In this document: piece after piece, positions 44,318 through 53,936 of the stretch
Layout of the letters: the number at the start of each line of letters is the position of its first letter
Position numbering within the stretch: position 1 is the stretch's first letter
Notes under the pieces: generated by a model
Database searches by the model: none
What the model was told of the DNA's origin: nothing
The model's input: only the letters and a program-made list of their open reading frames with translations
Assembly: GCF_024505045.1 (NCBI RefSeq)
Contig: NZ_JANIBM010000013.1
Location: 1 to 64,000, forward strand
DNA length: 64,000 nt
Direction of reading: 5' to 3'
Source of the DNA: Methylomonas aurea
Lineage (GTDB): Bacteria > Pseudomonadota > Gammaproteobacteria > Methylococcales > Methylomonadaceae
Made by a program: the position numbers and the translations under genes

Positions 44318-44758
44318 TTATTTTTTCAGGCCGTCTTCGATGGCTTGTTTTTTCATCGGATCGTTTCGGCTCAGGCTTTCCGTAAATGCCGAGATTTGCG
44401 GCTTGCCGAGCTTGGCTTTGCGCAGGCCGCGGCCGATGCCGAGGTAGGTGTAGCGGTCGTTCTCCCAATCGGTGATGCCGTGGTTTTCCGCCAGTTCGCT
44501 CAACCGGGTGCGAAAGCTGTCCAGCGTGCCGCTGGAACTGACCACGAAATCGGCCGTGTAATCGGCGACGTCTGCCTCGTATTTTTCCTTGGCGTCGCCC
44601 GACGAATCGGAACTGGACGTGAATGGGCTGGAGGCACTGTTGAACAAGCCTTTCGAGCTGTCGAACGCGCTTTCCGAACTGGTCGAAAACGAGCAGGCGC
44701 CGAGCAGGCTGCCGCTCAGCAGCAAGGCGGTCAAATGAAGCAGGGTGAAACGGTTCAT
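44318..44758 (-). CDS. putative lipoprotein
   Basis: A 146-residue protein from ATG 44758, which has GGAGG 8 bases upstream. The N-terminus has a lipoprotein signal with lipobox LLGAC (Cys about 22), then a Ser-rich low-complexity linker and a C-terminal helical domain (YEADVADYTADFVVSSSG to DGLKK). No catalytic motif. Transcribed ahead of the DUF4105-like gene and divergent from the MFS gene. The frame is open further upstream but that part is leader sequence. Confidence 0.72.
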   Translation of the reverse strand: MNRFTLLHLTALLLSGSLLGACSFSTSSESAFDSSKGLFNSASSPFTSSSDSSGDAKEKYEADVADYTADFVVSSSGTLDSFRTRLSELAENHGITDWENDRYTYLGIGRGLRKAKLGKPQISAFTESLSRNDPMKKQAIEDGLKK

Positions 44759-45010
44759 GGCTTCCCTCCGGGATGCGAGTTTGAAATTCGGGGTTAACGG
44801 ACCCGGCCGAGTCCGCAACAAAGCCAGAGTATATCGCCTGCGTCGGCAGCCGGTAAGATGGCCGTGCCTTGGCTTGTCGCGCAACCGGCGTATGCCGGCA
44901 ATCCGCGCCCGGCGACCGGCCGATTTCGCCGGTTCGCGCTGGAGGAAGCCGGCGAGAAACTGGTACTATAAGCGGCTTAAATCGTACCGAGGCAAAGAGG
45001 AGTTAAGGGT

Positions 45011-46396
45011 TTGACACAGGTTCAGGATATTACCAGTCCGATGACGGCCATGGAGAAGCGGGCGACCGTGTCGCTGGCCAGTATCTATGCGCTCAGAATG
45101 CTGGGTTTGTTCATGCTGTTGCCGGTGTTGTCGCTGTTCACCGAGCAAATGCCCGGTTCCACGCCGAAACTGGTCGGTTTGACCATGGGTATTTACGGCT
45201 TGACCCAAGCCATTTTGCAAATCCCGTTCGGCCTGCTGTCCGACCGCTTCAGCCGCAAGACCGTGATCGTGATCGGCTTGGTCTTGTTCGTGGCCGGCAG
45301 CATTTGGGCGGCATTGGCTACCGATATTTACGGCGTTCTGATCGGCCGGGCCTTGCAGGGCTGCGGGGCGATTTCGGCGGCGGTCATGGCGCTACTCGCC
45401 GATTTGACTCAGGAAGTACACCGCACCAAAGCCATGGCGACGATAGGCGCCAGCATCGGCGTGTCGTTCGGGGTCGCCATCACGCTGGGGCCGATCATTG
45501 CCCACCAGTTCGGCATTGCCGGCATTTTCTGGATGATCGCGTTACTGGCCGCGCTGGCGATTCTGGTGATTCTGTTCGTCGTACCCAATCCGGAAAAAAT
45601 CAGCACTCACCGTGACGCCGAATACATCCCGTCGGAATTGAGCAGCGTCATTACCAACCCCGACCTGCTACGCCTGAATTACGGCATTTTTGCCTTGCAT
45701 TTGATCCTGATGGCCAGCTTCGTCGTGGTGCCCTTGCTGATGCGCGATGCCGGTCTGGAGGGCGGTAGCCACTGGATGGTGTACTTGCCGGTGTTGGTGA
45801 CCTCGATGGCCGGCATCATTCCGTTCGTCATCATTGCCGAGAAGAAACGCAAGATGAAGCCGGTGTTTCTTGGCGCAATTGCGACCCTGGTCGTCGCCAA
45901 TGTCGGCTTCGTGGTATTGCACGGCCAGCTGATCGGCCTGATCGCCTGTCTGTGGATTTTCTTCTGCGGTTTCAATTTGCTGGAAGCGACCTTGCCGTCG
46001 TTGATTTCGAAGACCGCGCCGGGCGATTTGAAAGGCACCGCGATGGGAATTTACTCCAGCGGGCAGTTCCTCGGTGCATTTCTGGGCGGGGCGGCCGGCG
46101 GTTGGTTGTACGGCGAATTCGGCGCCGTCGCCGTGTTCCTGTTCTCGGCCGGGGTGGCCGCCAGCTGGGCGTTGATCGCGCTGTTCATGTCGCCGCCGCG
46201 CTATTGGGCCAATCTGCTGCTGCCGTTGCAAGGCGTTGCCGCCGAACGGGGTAGCGAATTTTCCAAACAATTGCTGGCGATTGCCGGTGTCGAAGAAGTC
46301 CGGCTGCATTTCGAAGAACGGGCGGCTTATCTGAAGGTCGACAGCCAACGCCTGGACAAAGACCAACTCAACCAATTTTTACAGCAATGGCGTTAG
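45011..46396 (+). CDS. MFS transporter, YajR-like
   Basis: A 461-residue carrier with twelve membrane helices and a C-terminal soluble domain. DRFSRKTVIVIG after TM2 is the MFS motif A loop. The last 65 residues (LAIAGVEEVRLHFEERAAYL) form the ferredoxin-like YAM domain that marks E. coli YajR (454 residues). Start is TTG 45011 with AGAGGAG about 8 bases upstream; ATGs 10 and 13 codons later are alternatives. A drug or metabolite efflux role is usual; substrate unknown. Together with ssb 30 bases downstream it keeps the MFS-ssb order common next to uvrA. Confidence 0.9.
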   Translation: MTQVQDITSPMTAMEKRATVSLASIYALRMLGLFMLLPVLSLFTEQMPGSTPKLVGLTMGIYGLTQAILQIPFGLLSDRFSRKTVIVIGLVLFVAGSIWAALATDIYGVLIGRALQGCGAISAAVMALLADLTQEVHRTKAMATIGASIGVSFGVAITLGPIIAHQFGIAGIFWMIALLAALAILVILFVVPNPEKISTHRDAEYIPSELSSVITNPDLLRLNYGIFALHLILMASFVVVPLLMRDAGLEGGSHWMVYLPVLVTSMAGIIPFVIIAEKKRKMKPVFLGAIATLVVANVGFVVLHGQLIGLIACLWIFFCGFNLLEATLPSLISKTAPGDLKGTAMGIYSSGQFLGAFLGGAAGGWLYGEFGAVAVFLFSAGVAASWALIALFMSPPRYWANLLLPLQGVAAERGSEFSKQLLAIAGVEEVRLHFEERAAYLKVDSQRLDKDQLNQFLQQWR

Positions 46397-46426
46397 GCTG
46401 CTGCTGAACAACACACGGAGACAACC

Positions 46427-46891
46427 ATGCTGAACAAAGTCATGCTGATCGGCCGCCTCGGCGCCGATCCGGAAGTACGTTACATGCCGAGCGGAGACGC
46501 CATCACCACGATCCGCCTGGCGACCAGCCGGCGTTGGAAAGACCGCAATACCAACGAGCGCAAGGAAGAAACCGAATGGCACCGGGTGGTGTTTTTCAGC
46601 GGCTTGGCCAAAATCGCCGGCGAGTACCTTAAGAAGGGCAGCCAGGTCTATGTCGATGGCCGCATCCGCACTCAGAAATGGCAGGGCCAGGACGGCCAGG
46701 ACCGCTACACCACCGAAATCGTCGCCGAAAATATGCATATGTTGGACAGCCGCAGCGGCGGAACCGCCAGCTACGCCGACAGCAATACGCCGCCGCCGAG
46801 CGCTTACGACAGCCGTCCGGCCGGTGCCGGCAGCCCGGCGCCCTCAGGCCCGGCCGCTTACGACGATTTCGACGACGATATTCCTTTTTAA
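46427..46891 (+). CDS. ssb: single-stranded DNA-binding protein
   Basis: A 154-residue SSB: OB fold starting [20 protein letters not shown] with [20 protein letters not shown], a Gly/Pro/Ser linker, and the acidic interaction tip DDFDDDIPF that recruits repair proteins. Length is normal. GGAG lies 6 bases before the ATG. A terminator follows. Confidence 0.97.
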   Translation: MLNKVMLIGRLGADPEVRYMPSGDAITTIRLATSRRWKDRNTNERKEETEWHRVVFFSGLAKIAGEYLKKGSQVYVDGRIRTQKWQGQDGQDRYTTEIVAENMHMLDSRSGGTASYADSNTPPPSAYDSRPAGAGSPAPSGPAAYDDFDDDIPF

Positions 46892-46911
46892 AGCAGGTTT
46901 ACCGAGCCGGC

Positions 46912-46937
46912 TAAAGCCCCTTGACCGGGGCTTTTTT
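46912..46937 (+). terminator. intrinsic terminator after ssb
   Basis: AAAGCCCC and GGGGCTTT form an 8-bp stem around TTGACC, followed by T residues, 21 bases after the ssb stop. Confidence 0.9.
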
Positions 46938-47123
46938 ACGGCATCGTGTTTTTGGGGGGCGGCAGGCTGTCCGCGCCGGCGTTAACAGGCCGCGGCCGTT
47001 CGAGCAATGTGGTTTATTCCTTTTTGTCGCCGGGAACTTTTCAGGTGCCGGCCGCTTTGGCAAACTGAATGGTTCGAGCGTTCTCGCGAGCCGCTTGATT
47101 TACCACCCACCTGACGTCGCTTA

Positions 47124-50100
47124 ATGGACCAACAGCCGGAAAAATTGCGGGCCCGTTGCCTTTGCATCGATATCGAAACCGCACGCCACGACCACCTGCA
47201 ACTGAAAGAAATCGGCGCCTACCGGCTCGATACCGGCCTCAGGCTCAGAATTGCCGGCAAGGCGGCCGATCTGGTGGACAAACTGGATCAAGCCTGTGCC
47301 GGTGCGGCCTTCGTGTTGGGCCACAATGTGATAGCCTTCGACCAACCGGCGCTGGCACTGTTGCATCCGAAATTGGCGCTGCACCGGCTGCCGCTGGTCG
47401 ATACCTTGGAGTTGTCGCCGGTCGCCTTTCCGCAAAACCCTTACCATCGCCTGGTCAAGGACTACAAGCTTTGTACCACCACCCGCAACGACCCGGTCCG
47501 CGACGCCGAACTGGCCTATGAGCTGTTTCTGGATCAGGCCGCCGCCTTGCGCCAACGCGTGGCGGAACATCCCGACGAGGCCTTGTGCCTGCATTTTTTG
47601 TTGGCGCCGGAAAACGGCAAGGGCGTTGCCAATTTCTTCGCGACGTTGCGCGCCGCGTTGCGGCCGACCTTGGCCGAAGCGCAAACCGCATGGCGGCGGG
47701 CGACGGACGGCAAGGTGTGCCGGCGGGCGCAGATGCAAGCCGTTACCGCCTGTTTGCCCGACCCGGAATGGCACAAGCCGCTGGCCTACGTACTGGCTTG
47801 GCTGCGAGTGGCAGGCGCCAATTCGGTGTTGCCGCCGTGGGTGGTTGCCAATTTTCCGAAAACCCGCGAGCTGATAGCGCGGCTGCGCGATATCGCCTGC
47901 GGCGATCCGGATTGCGTCTGGTGCAGCGAACAGCACGATCTATCGAAACTATTGCCGCGTTATTTTCCCGGCATCAGCCATTTCCGCCCGCAACCGGCCA
48001 GCGCCGACGGCCGCTCGCTGCAACAGGCCATCGTCGAAAACGGTTTCGCCGGCACGCCGACCCTGGCGATATTGCCCACCGGCGGCGGCAAATCCTTGTG
48101 TTACCAGTTGCCGGCATTGGCGCGGTTTTACCGTAACGGCAGCCTGACCGTGATCGTTTCGCCGCTGCAATCCTTGATGAAGGACCAGGTCGACAACCTG
48201 GAGTCGCGCGGGATTACCTGCGCCGGATATCTGAACAGCCTGTTGAATCCGCTGGAGCGGCGCATCATGCTCGACAAATTGCGGCTCGGCGATTTGGGCT
48301 TGATTTTCGTGGCGCCGGAGCAATTTCGCAGTACGGCGTTCACCAAGGCTCTGGCCCAGCGCGAAATCGGAGCTTGGGTGTTCGACGAGGCGCACTGCCT
48401 GTCGAAATGGGGCCACGATTTTCGGCCGGACTACTTGTACGTCTCGCGTTACATCAAGCAGCGCCAAGCGGGCAATCCGTCGCCGCTACATTGCTTTACC
48501 GCGACCGCCAAACCGGACGTGGTGCAGGACATCGTCGGCCATTTCGCCGACCGCCTCGGCGTTTCGCTGCAAGTGCTGACCGGGGGCGTCAAGCGGGAAA
48601 ACCTGTGGTATGAAGTCCACGCGGTACCGGCCCAGGCGAAATATCCGGAAGCGTTACGCCTGCTGGAACAGGCCCTACGCGACGACGGCGGCGCGATCGT
48701 GTTCTGCGCCCGGCAGAAAACGGTCGAGGATGTCGCCGGATTCTTGCAGCAGGCCGGCCTGGAGTGCGGCTATTTTCACGGCGGCATGTTGCCGGAAGAA
48801 AAGCGCCGGGTGCAGGAAGCTTTCATCGCCGGCGAATTGCGCGTAATCGCCGCTACCAACGCCTTCGGGATGGGCGTGGATAAGGCGGACGTGCGCTTGG
48901 TGCTGCATCTGGATACGCCGGGGTCGCTGGAAAATTATTTGCAGGAAGCCGGCCGCGCCGGCCGCGACCAGCAACCGGCGCGTTGCATATTGTTGTACGA
49001 CGAGGCCGACCTGGACGTGCAATTTCGCCTGTTGCGCAATTCCCGCTTGAGCCAGCACGATATCCACGCCATTCTGAAAGCGTTGCGTAGCATCGAGCGG
49101 AAAGACCGCAGCGAAGGCGAGGTCGTCGTCACCAGCGGCGAAATTTTGCTGGAGATTCCGGACAAACACGGTATCGACCCGGACGCCGCCGATGCCGACA
49201 CCAAGGTCAGGATCGCCGTAGCCTGGCTGGAAGAGGCGCGTTTGCTGGAGCGGCGGGAAAACCATACCCGCGTGTTTCCGGGCAGCCTGCTGGTGTCGAG
49301 TCTCGACCAGGCCCGCGACGTGCTCGAGAAAAAACTCGGGCCGCAGGCGGATATCGAACCTTATCTGGCCATGCTGGCTCAATTATTTGCCTGCGAGGAC
49401 GACGCCGGCATCAGCACCGACGACCTGATGCTGGCCACCAGGCGTGATTCGTTTCAGGTGATGCACATGTTGCGCGATCTGGACCGGTTCAAACTGCTGT
49501 CCAACGATACTGAAATCGGCATCGCCTTTTACCGCGACCCGGACAGCGCCGAGCGGCTGGAAGCGTTGCGCAAATTGGAGGATGCGTTGGTGGCCTGTCT
49601 GCGCGAAGCGGCACCGGACGCCGACCGCGAGCAATGGCAGATTTTGAACGTGCGCCGTTTGTGCGACACGCTGCGGCGCGAGTCCGGCGTCGAGTTGGAG
49701 CCGGAACGCTTGACCAGGCTGATGAAGTCTTTCGCCGAAGCCTTTGGCGGCAGCGTCGGCCAGCGCGGTTTTTTCGCGTTGCGGCCCGGCGGCCAGGACA
49801 ATCGTTACGTCAAATTGCTGCGCGACTGGCGCGAAATCGATGCCATTCGCCATAAGCGCATGCGCCTGGCTCAGGCCTTGCTGCATTATTTTGCCGAGCG
49901 GCGCCAGGGCAACAACTTGTTGGTGGTATGTAAACAGGGCGAGTTGGAAGCCGCGTTGCAGGCCGACCTGACCCTGCAGGATCTGGAGGTGCGCGACTGG
50001 AGCGTCGCGCTGGCGGCGACTTTGGTCTATCTCGACACCAATGAAGTATTGCATTTGGCCCGCGGCAAAGCCGTGTTTCGCGCCGCGATGAGCATACAGC

Positions 50101-50522
50101 TCAACGCCGAGGCCCGGCGCCGCCAGTTCAAGAAGTCCGATTACGCCGAATTGGCCTTGCATTACCAGGACAAAATCGTCCAGGTCCATGTGATGGCCGA
50201 ATACGCCAAGCTGGCGCTGGGCAAAATCCAGGCCGCGATGGCGTTTATCGTCGACTATTTCGGCATGGACCGCGCAGCCTTCGTCCGCCGCTATTTCGCC
50301 GGCCGCCAGGACGTGTTGGAAATGGCGACCACCGAGGCCGCGCATCGCCGGATTCTGACCGATCTGAAGAATCCGGAGCAACAGGCATCGTCGCCGCGCC
50401 CGCCGAGGGCAATTATCTGGTCCTGGCCGGCCCCGGCGCCGGCAAGACCCGGGTCATCGTGCACCGCGTGGCCTGGTTGTTGCGGGAATGCATGGCGTTG
50501 CCGGAGGAGATCATGGTGCTGA
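47124..50522 (+). CDS. DEDDh exonuclease-RecQ helicase part of a split giant helicase
   Basis: Residues 10-170 are a DEDDh exonuclease (CLCIDIETARHDHL, LGHNVIAFDQPAL). Residues about 300-720 are a RecQ-type SF2 helicase: LPTGGGKSLCYQLPAL (about 315), DEAHCLSKWGHDF (about 420) and AGRAGRDQQPARC. Then winged-helix and linker regions. After PEQQA (about residue 1087) the frame turns to Pro/Ala/Arg-rich nonsense for 44 residues. One base earlier or later the DNA continues as a UvrD helicase (next entry), so a one-base deletion after 50386 has broken what should be a ~1715-residue protein. The first part ends before the break and could still work alone. Confidence 0.85.
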   Translation: MDQQPEKLRARCLCIDIETARHDHLQLKEIGAYRLDTGLRLRIAGKAADLVDKLDQACAGAAFVLGHNVIAFDQPALALLHPKLALHRLPLVDTLELSPVAFPQNPYHRLVKDYKLCTTTRNDPVRDAELAYELFLDQAAALRQRVAEHPDEALCLHFLLAPENGKGVANFFATLRAALRPTLAEAQTAWRRATDGKVCRRAQMQAVTACLPDPEWHKPLAYVLAWLRVAGANSVLPPWVVANFPKTRELIARLRDIACGDPDCVWCSEQHDLSKLLPRYFPGISHFRPQPASADGRSLQQAIVENGFAGTPTLAILPTGGGKSLCYQLPALARFYRNGSLTVIVSPLQSLMKDQVDNLESRGITCAGYLNSLLNPLERRIMLDKLRLGDLGLIFVAPEQFRSTAFTKALAQREIGAWVFDEAHCLSKWGHDFRPDYLYVSRYIKQRQAGNPSPLHCFTATAKPDVVQDIVGHFADRLGVSLQVLTGGVKRENLWYEVHAVPAQAKYPEALRLLEQALRDDGGAIVFCARQKTVEDVAGFLQQAGLECGYFHGGMLPEEKRRVQEAFIAGELRVIAATNAFGMGVDKADVRLVLHLDTPGSLENYLQEAGRAGRDQQPARCILLYDEADLDVQFRLLRNSRLSQHDIHAILKALRSIERKDRSEGEVVVTSGEILLEIPDKHGIDPDAADADTKVRIAVAWLEEARLLERRENHTRVFPGSLLVSSLDQARDVLEKKLGPQADIEPYLAMLAQLFACEDDAGISTDDLMLATRRDSFQVMHMLRDLDRFKLLSNDTEIGIAFYRDPDSAERLEALRKLEDALVACLREAAPDADREQWQILNVRRLCDTLRRESGVELEPERLTRLMKSFAEAFGGSVGQRGFFALRPGGQDNRYVKLLRDWREIDAIRHKRMRLAQALLHYFAERRQGNNLLVVCKQGELEAALQADLTLQDLEVRDWSVALAATLVYLDTNEVLHLARGKAVFRAAMSIQLNAEARRRQFKKSDYAELALHYQDKIVQVHVMAEYAKLALGKIQAAMAFIVDYFGMDRAAFVRRYFAGRQDVLEMATTEAAHRRILTDLKNPEQQASSPRPPRAIIWSWPAPAPARPGSSCTAWPGCCGNAWRCRRRSWC

Positions 50523-52270
50523 GCTATAACCGCTCCGCCGCGGTCGAGATTCGCCGACGGCTGTGGGCGTTGGCAGGCGCCGACGCCGCCGGTGTCAGCG
50601 TCCGCACCTTGCACGGCCTGGCGATGCAATTGACCGGCACCAGCTACGCGGTGGCCGCCGAACACGGCGAAAGCGTGGATTTTTCGGCGGTGATCAAACA
50701 GGCGGCGGCCTACTTGCGCCAGGCGGAGGCCGGCGACGAGGCCGGGCCGTCGGTGCGCCGCGACCGCGTGCTGTCCGGGCTGCGCTATCTATTGGTCGAC
50801 GAGTACCAGGATATCAACGCCGACCATTACGACTTGATCAGCGCGTTGGCCGGCCGCAGCATCCGCAGTGAGGAAGATCGGCTGTTTTTGATGGCGGTCG
50901 GCGACGACGACCAGAATATCTATGCCTTCGGCGGCGCCGATGTCGGCTTTATCAAGCAATTCAGTGCCGACTACCAGGCCAGAACCTTCTATCTGCTGGA
51001 AAACTACCGCTCCACGGCGCAAATCATCCACTGCGCCAGCCGGGTGATCGCTCCGGCCCGCGGTCGGATGAAAACCGGGCAGAGCTTGAGGGTGGACCAC
51101 GCCCGGCGCGAGGCGGCGCCGGGCGGCGAATGGCAGGATTTGGACAGTCTGGCCCAGGGCCGGGTGCATATTCTGGCGGTCGCCGCCGACGCCGTCGCCG
51201 AAGCCGAGGCGGTCCTGGCCGAACTGCAGCGTTTGAACCGGTTGCAACCCGGCAACCCGTCCGGCTATTGGGGCCGGTTCGCCGTGATTGCCCGCCATTG
51301 GCAAAGCCTGGAACCGCTCGAGGCCTTGTGCCGCCGGCAAGGAATTCCGGTGCGTTCGTTGCGCGACGAGTATTTGCTGGATCTGCACAGCACGCGCGAA
51401 GGCCGGGTCTTGATCCGCTTGTTGAGCAAGCGGGAGCGGCGCGGCGGCAAGCCGCGGCTGTTGCTGCGCTGGGGGGCGTTGTCGCGCTGGTTCCGCTGCC
51501 GCTACCGCCAAGCGGTGACGGCAGAGATCGCCCATCCGTACCGTGCGCTGTTGGCGCAATTCATCGCCGAAACCGAAGCCGCCACGCCCGGCTGCCAACT
51601 GGTAGCCGCCGATGTGCTGGACGCGCTGTACGAATTCGGTGCCGGCAGCCAGGCTGCCGGCCAGCAAATCAATTCGCCGTTGACACTGCTGACCGCCCAT
51701 CGCGCCAAAGGGCTGGAGTTCGACCACGTCCTGGTCTTGGACGGCGGCGGTTGGCGCTCGGCCGCCGACGACGAACGGCGCTTGTTTTACGTGGCGATGA
51801 CCCGCGCGCGTAAAACGCTGGCGTTATGTTCCCGCCAAGGCGGGCGCCATGCCTTCATCGCCGATTGCGAGCCGCTCTGCCTGAAAAGCCGGGGCCAGCG
51901 CGTCGAGGGCCTCGGCCGCACGCTGGAGCGGGTCTGGGTCGCCGGCCCGTCGCAGGTTTGGTTGTCCTGGCCGGGCAGTTTTGCCGCCAACCAGCCGATA
52001 CACCGGGCGCTGGCCGGCTTGGATTGGGGCAGCGAACTGGTCTTGCGCGAACTCGGTAACGGCAGCGAGGGTTGGGAACTGGCCGACGCCAACGGCATCG
52101 CGGTCGGCCGCATGGCAAAGGCGTTCCGGCCGCCGCCCGGCCGCATCATTGCGGTCAGAGTGGCGGCGGTGTTGGTGCGGGACAAAAAGCAGGACAACAA
52201 AGCCAAACTCAGAACCGAATCGTGGGAACTGGTTTTGCCCGAAATCGTGTACGTCACCGACGGTGCTTAA
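50459..52270 (+). CDS. UvrD/PcrA-type helicase part of the split giant helicase
   Basis: The frame is open from 50387 and starts IVAAPAEGNYLVLAGPGAGK with the SF1 Walker A, then VDEYQDINADHYDLI (Walker B), AVGDDDQNIYAFGGADV (motif III), LTAHRAKGLEFDHVLVLDG (motif V) and RRLFYVAMTRARKTL (motif VI). The first usable start, GTG 50459, lies after Walker A, so a separately translated product would lack ATP binding. This argues the two parts were one gene and that the break is a recent mutation or sequencing error rather than two real genes. The C-terminus has a small beta domain with VAAVLVRDKKQ. Confidence 0.8.
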   Translation: MHRVAWLLRECMALPEEIMVLSYNRSAAVEIRRRLWALAGADAAGVSVRTLHGLAMQLTGTSYAVAAEHGESVDFSAVIKQAAAYLRQAEAGDEAGPSVRRDRVLSGLRYLLVDEYQDINADHYDLISALAGRSIRSEEDRLFLMAVGDDDQNIYAFGGADVGFIKQFSADYQARTFYLLENYRSTAQIIHCASRVIAPARGRMKTGQSLRVDHARREAAPGGEWQDLDSLAQGRVHILAVAADAVAEAEAVLAELQRLNRLQPGNPSGYWGRFAVIARHWQSLEPLEALCRRQGIPVRSLRDEYLLDLHSTREGRVLIRLLSKRERRGGKPRLLLRWGALSRWFRCRYRQAVTAEIAHPYRALLAQFIAETEAATPGCQLVAADVLDALYEFGAGSQAAGQQINSPLTLLTAHRAKGLEFDHVLVLDGGGWRSAADDERRLFYVAMTRARKTLALCSRQGGRHAFIADCEPLCLKSRGQRVEGLGRTLERVWVAGPSQVWLSWPGSFAANQPIHRALAGLDWGSELVLRELGNGSEGWELADANGIAVGRMAKAFRPPPGRIIAVRVAAVLVRDKKQDNKAKLRTESWELVLPEIVYVTDGA

Positions 52271-52532
52271 TCCAACGCCGACAAGGCAGGCGGCAGGCGG
52301 ATCCTGGGGGGGCGTTAGTTTGAGCACAGCAGGTCGCCCCGGCAGGCAATGCCCGATGCGGTTAAGTCAAGGAAAGTACCTGGTTCCGGCAGGGAATGCC
52401 CGAATTCAGGAGCCAAGGATGGCGCAGGCGTTCCACATCCTTGTCGAAACCAGGCAGTTTTGAACAAGAAGCTCAATTCGGGATGTTGTTCCAAAACGGC
52501 ATTTGATGTAAGCCGACTACTTCGTGCCAGGA
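52271..52532. other. gap after the split helicase
   Basis: 262 bases with no gene I can support between the helicase stop and the end of the convergent EamA gene; no clear terminator. Confidence 0.4.
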
Positions 52533-53408
52533 TCAAATCCGCGCCCGCCGGGCCCCGCCGAGGTTGCCGCATAAGGCCAGCAGTAAGGACAGGCAGCCGC
52601 CGATCGCCGCCGCGGACAGCTTTTCGTCGAACAGCATCACGCCCAACAGCAAGCCGATCACCGGCACCAGCAACGAGAACGGCGCGACCAGCGTGGCCGG
52701 GTAATGCCTGAGCAGCCGGTTCCAGCACAGCGTGCCGATCAGCAGCGCGCCCAGCGCCTGGTACAACACCGCCGCCAGCGCGCGGCCGGCGGCCTCCGCG
52801 GACAAATCCAGCATTTGTTGCGGCGATTCGAGCGCAGCGCTGAGCCCGCCCAAGATCACGGCCGGCGGCAATGAGGCCCAGGCGACGAAGGCCAGCGTGT
52901 CGGCGCGCAGGCCGTCGACCGCCAAACGCCGGGCCACCAGGTTGCCGCTGGCCCAGCCGGCCGCGCCGAGCAGGCTGAAACCCAGCGCCGCGGCCGGCAA
53001 ATCGGCGGAGCGGTAGGACACGATCAAACAGACGCCGATAACGGCCAAGGCCAGTGCGAACAATTTTCGCCGGCTCAGCGATTCCCAGCCCAAGGCGACG
53101 CTGAACAGCAAGGTAAAAAACACCTGCAATTGCGCCAGCACCGAGCTCAGGCTGGTCGGCAAGCCGAAGCGCAAGGCCAGGAACAGGCCGGCGAATTGCA
53201 CCACGCCCCAGCCGCAGCCGTAGAGCAACAGCATCCGCCAGCTGATGGCCGGCCGGCCGACGAACAGGATCAACAGCGCCACCACGGAAAAGCGCAGGCT
53301 GGCGAAGGCCAGCGGCGGCAAATCGTGCAAGCCCCAGCGGATCACGGCAAAACTGCCGCCCCAGACCAGCACGCAGAGCAAGGCCAGCAGCCCGTGTCGC
53401 AGTGCCAT
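52533..53408 (-). CDS. EamA/DMT family transporter
   Basis: A 291-residue protein with ten membrane helices in two EamA repeats (residues 1-140 and 145-285). The first helix ALLCVLVWGGSFAVIRWGL has the usual WGG; the second repeat ends PVIGLLLGVMLFDEKLS. Members export metabolites, amino acids or precursors (RhaT, YdcZ, PecM types). ATG 53408 is the natural start; the frame is open upstream through the VOC gene but that is a shadow. It lies 4 bases after the VOC gene, so the two are one operon. Confidence 0.9.
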   Translation of the reverse strand: MALRHGLLALLCVLVWGGSFAVIRWGLHDLPPLAFASLRFSVVALLILFVGRPAISWRMLLLYGCGWGVVQFAGLFLALRFGLPTSLSSVLAQLQVFFTLLFSVALGWESLSRRKLFALALAVIGVCLIVSYRSADLPAAALGFSLLGAAGWASGNLVARRLAVDGLRADTLAFVAWASLPPAVILGGLSAALESPQQMLDLSAEAAGRALAAVLYQALGALLIGTLCWNRLLRHYPATLVAPFSLLVPVIGLLLGVMLFDEKLSAAAIGGCLSLLLALCGNLGGARRARI

Positions 53409-53412
53409 CGCC

Positions 53413-53841
53413 TCAGACTCCGGTTTGCGCGCAGATGACCACCCGCCAGCCGTCCGGGTCCTCGAATGTGCGGCTCTTGTCCAGCCAGTACGGATTTTCC
53501 GGCGCCACTTCGCGGGCGCCGACCGCAGCCAGGCGCTGGTACAGGTCTTGCCGCTGTCCGGCGTCGAGCACGTACAGCACCAATAAATTATCCGGAGCCG
53601 GAATCCCGCACGGGCTGTCGCCGTGGTGTTGGGTAAATTCCAGATGATGGCTGCTGCCCGGTAAGCCAAACATGACGCCGTCGTAACCGGCGTGGCCGGC
53701 AAACGAGCCGATTACCGCCAGCCCCAGGCCGTCGCGGTAAAACCGGGTCACCGCGTCCAGTTGCCGGGTAGGGCGGGCGATCCGGACTTGGGCGACGCGC
53801 AAGCCGGCGTTGAATTCGAGTGCTGTAGAGTTATCTGCCAT
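53413..53841 (-). CDS. VOC/glyoxalase family protein
   Basis: A 142-residue protein with two beta-alpha-beta-beta-beta modules: LRVAQVRIARPTRQLDAVTR and the later DNLLVLYVLDAGQRQDLYQR, with His in SSHHLEFTQ, and Glu/Asp in TFEDPDGWRVVIC as metal ligands. GGAG lies 7 bases before ATG 53841. Likely a small-molecule dioxygenase, lyase or resistance protein. Divergent from a LysR regulator across 95 bases, which suggests the regulator controls the VOC-EamA operon. Confidence 0.9.
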   Translation of the reverse strand: MADNSTALEFNAGLRVAQVRIARPTRQLDAVTRFYRDGLGLAVIGSFAGHAGYDGVMFGLPGSSHHLEFTQHHGDSPCGIPAPDNLLVLYVLDAGQRQDLYQRLAAVGAREVAPENPYWLDKSRTFEDPDGWRVVICAQTGV

Positions 53842-53899
53842 GGCGGTCTCCTGCGCTTTAGCGTTCGGAAAATGGGACGTGGCTGAGTTTCGGATATTA

Positions 53900-53914
53900 T
53901 TCAAAGTAATTGAA
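53900..53914. promoter_or_regulatory. LysR-type operator
   Basis: TTCAAAGTAATTGAA is a perfect 5-5-5 inverted repeat and contains T-N11-A, the LysR box. It lies in the 95-base divergent region between the VOC gene and the LysR regulator, 22 bases before the regulator start. Confidence 0.6.
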
Positions 53915-53936
53915 ATGAAGAAATGGCAATAGCGCT

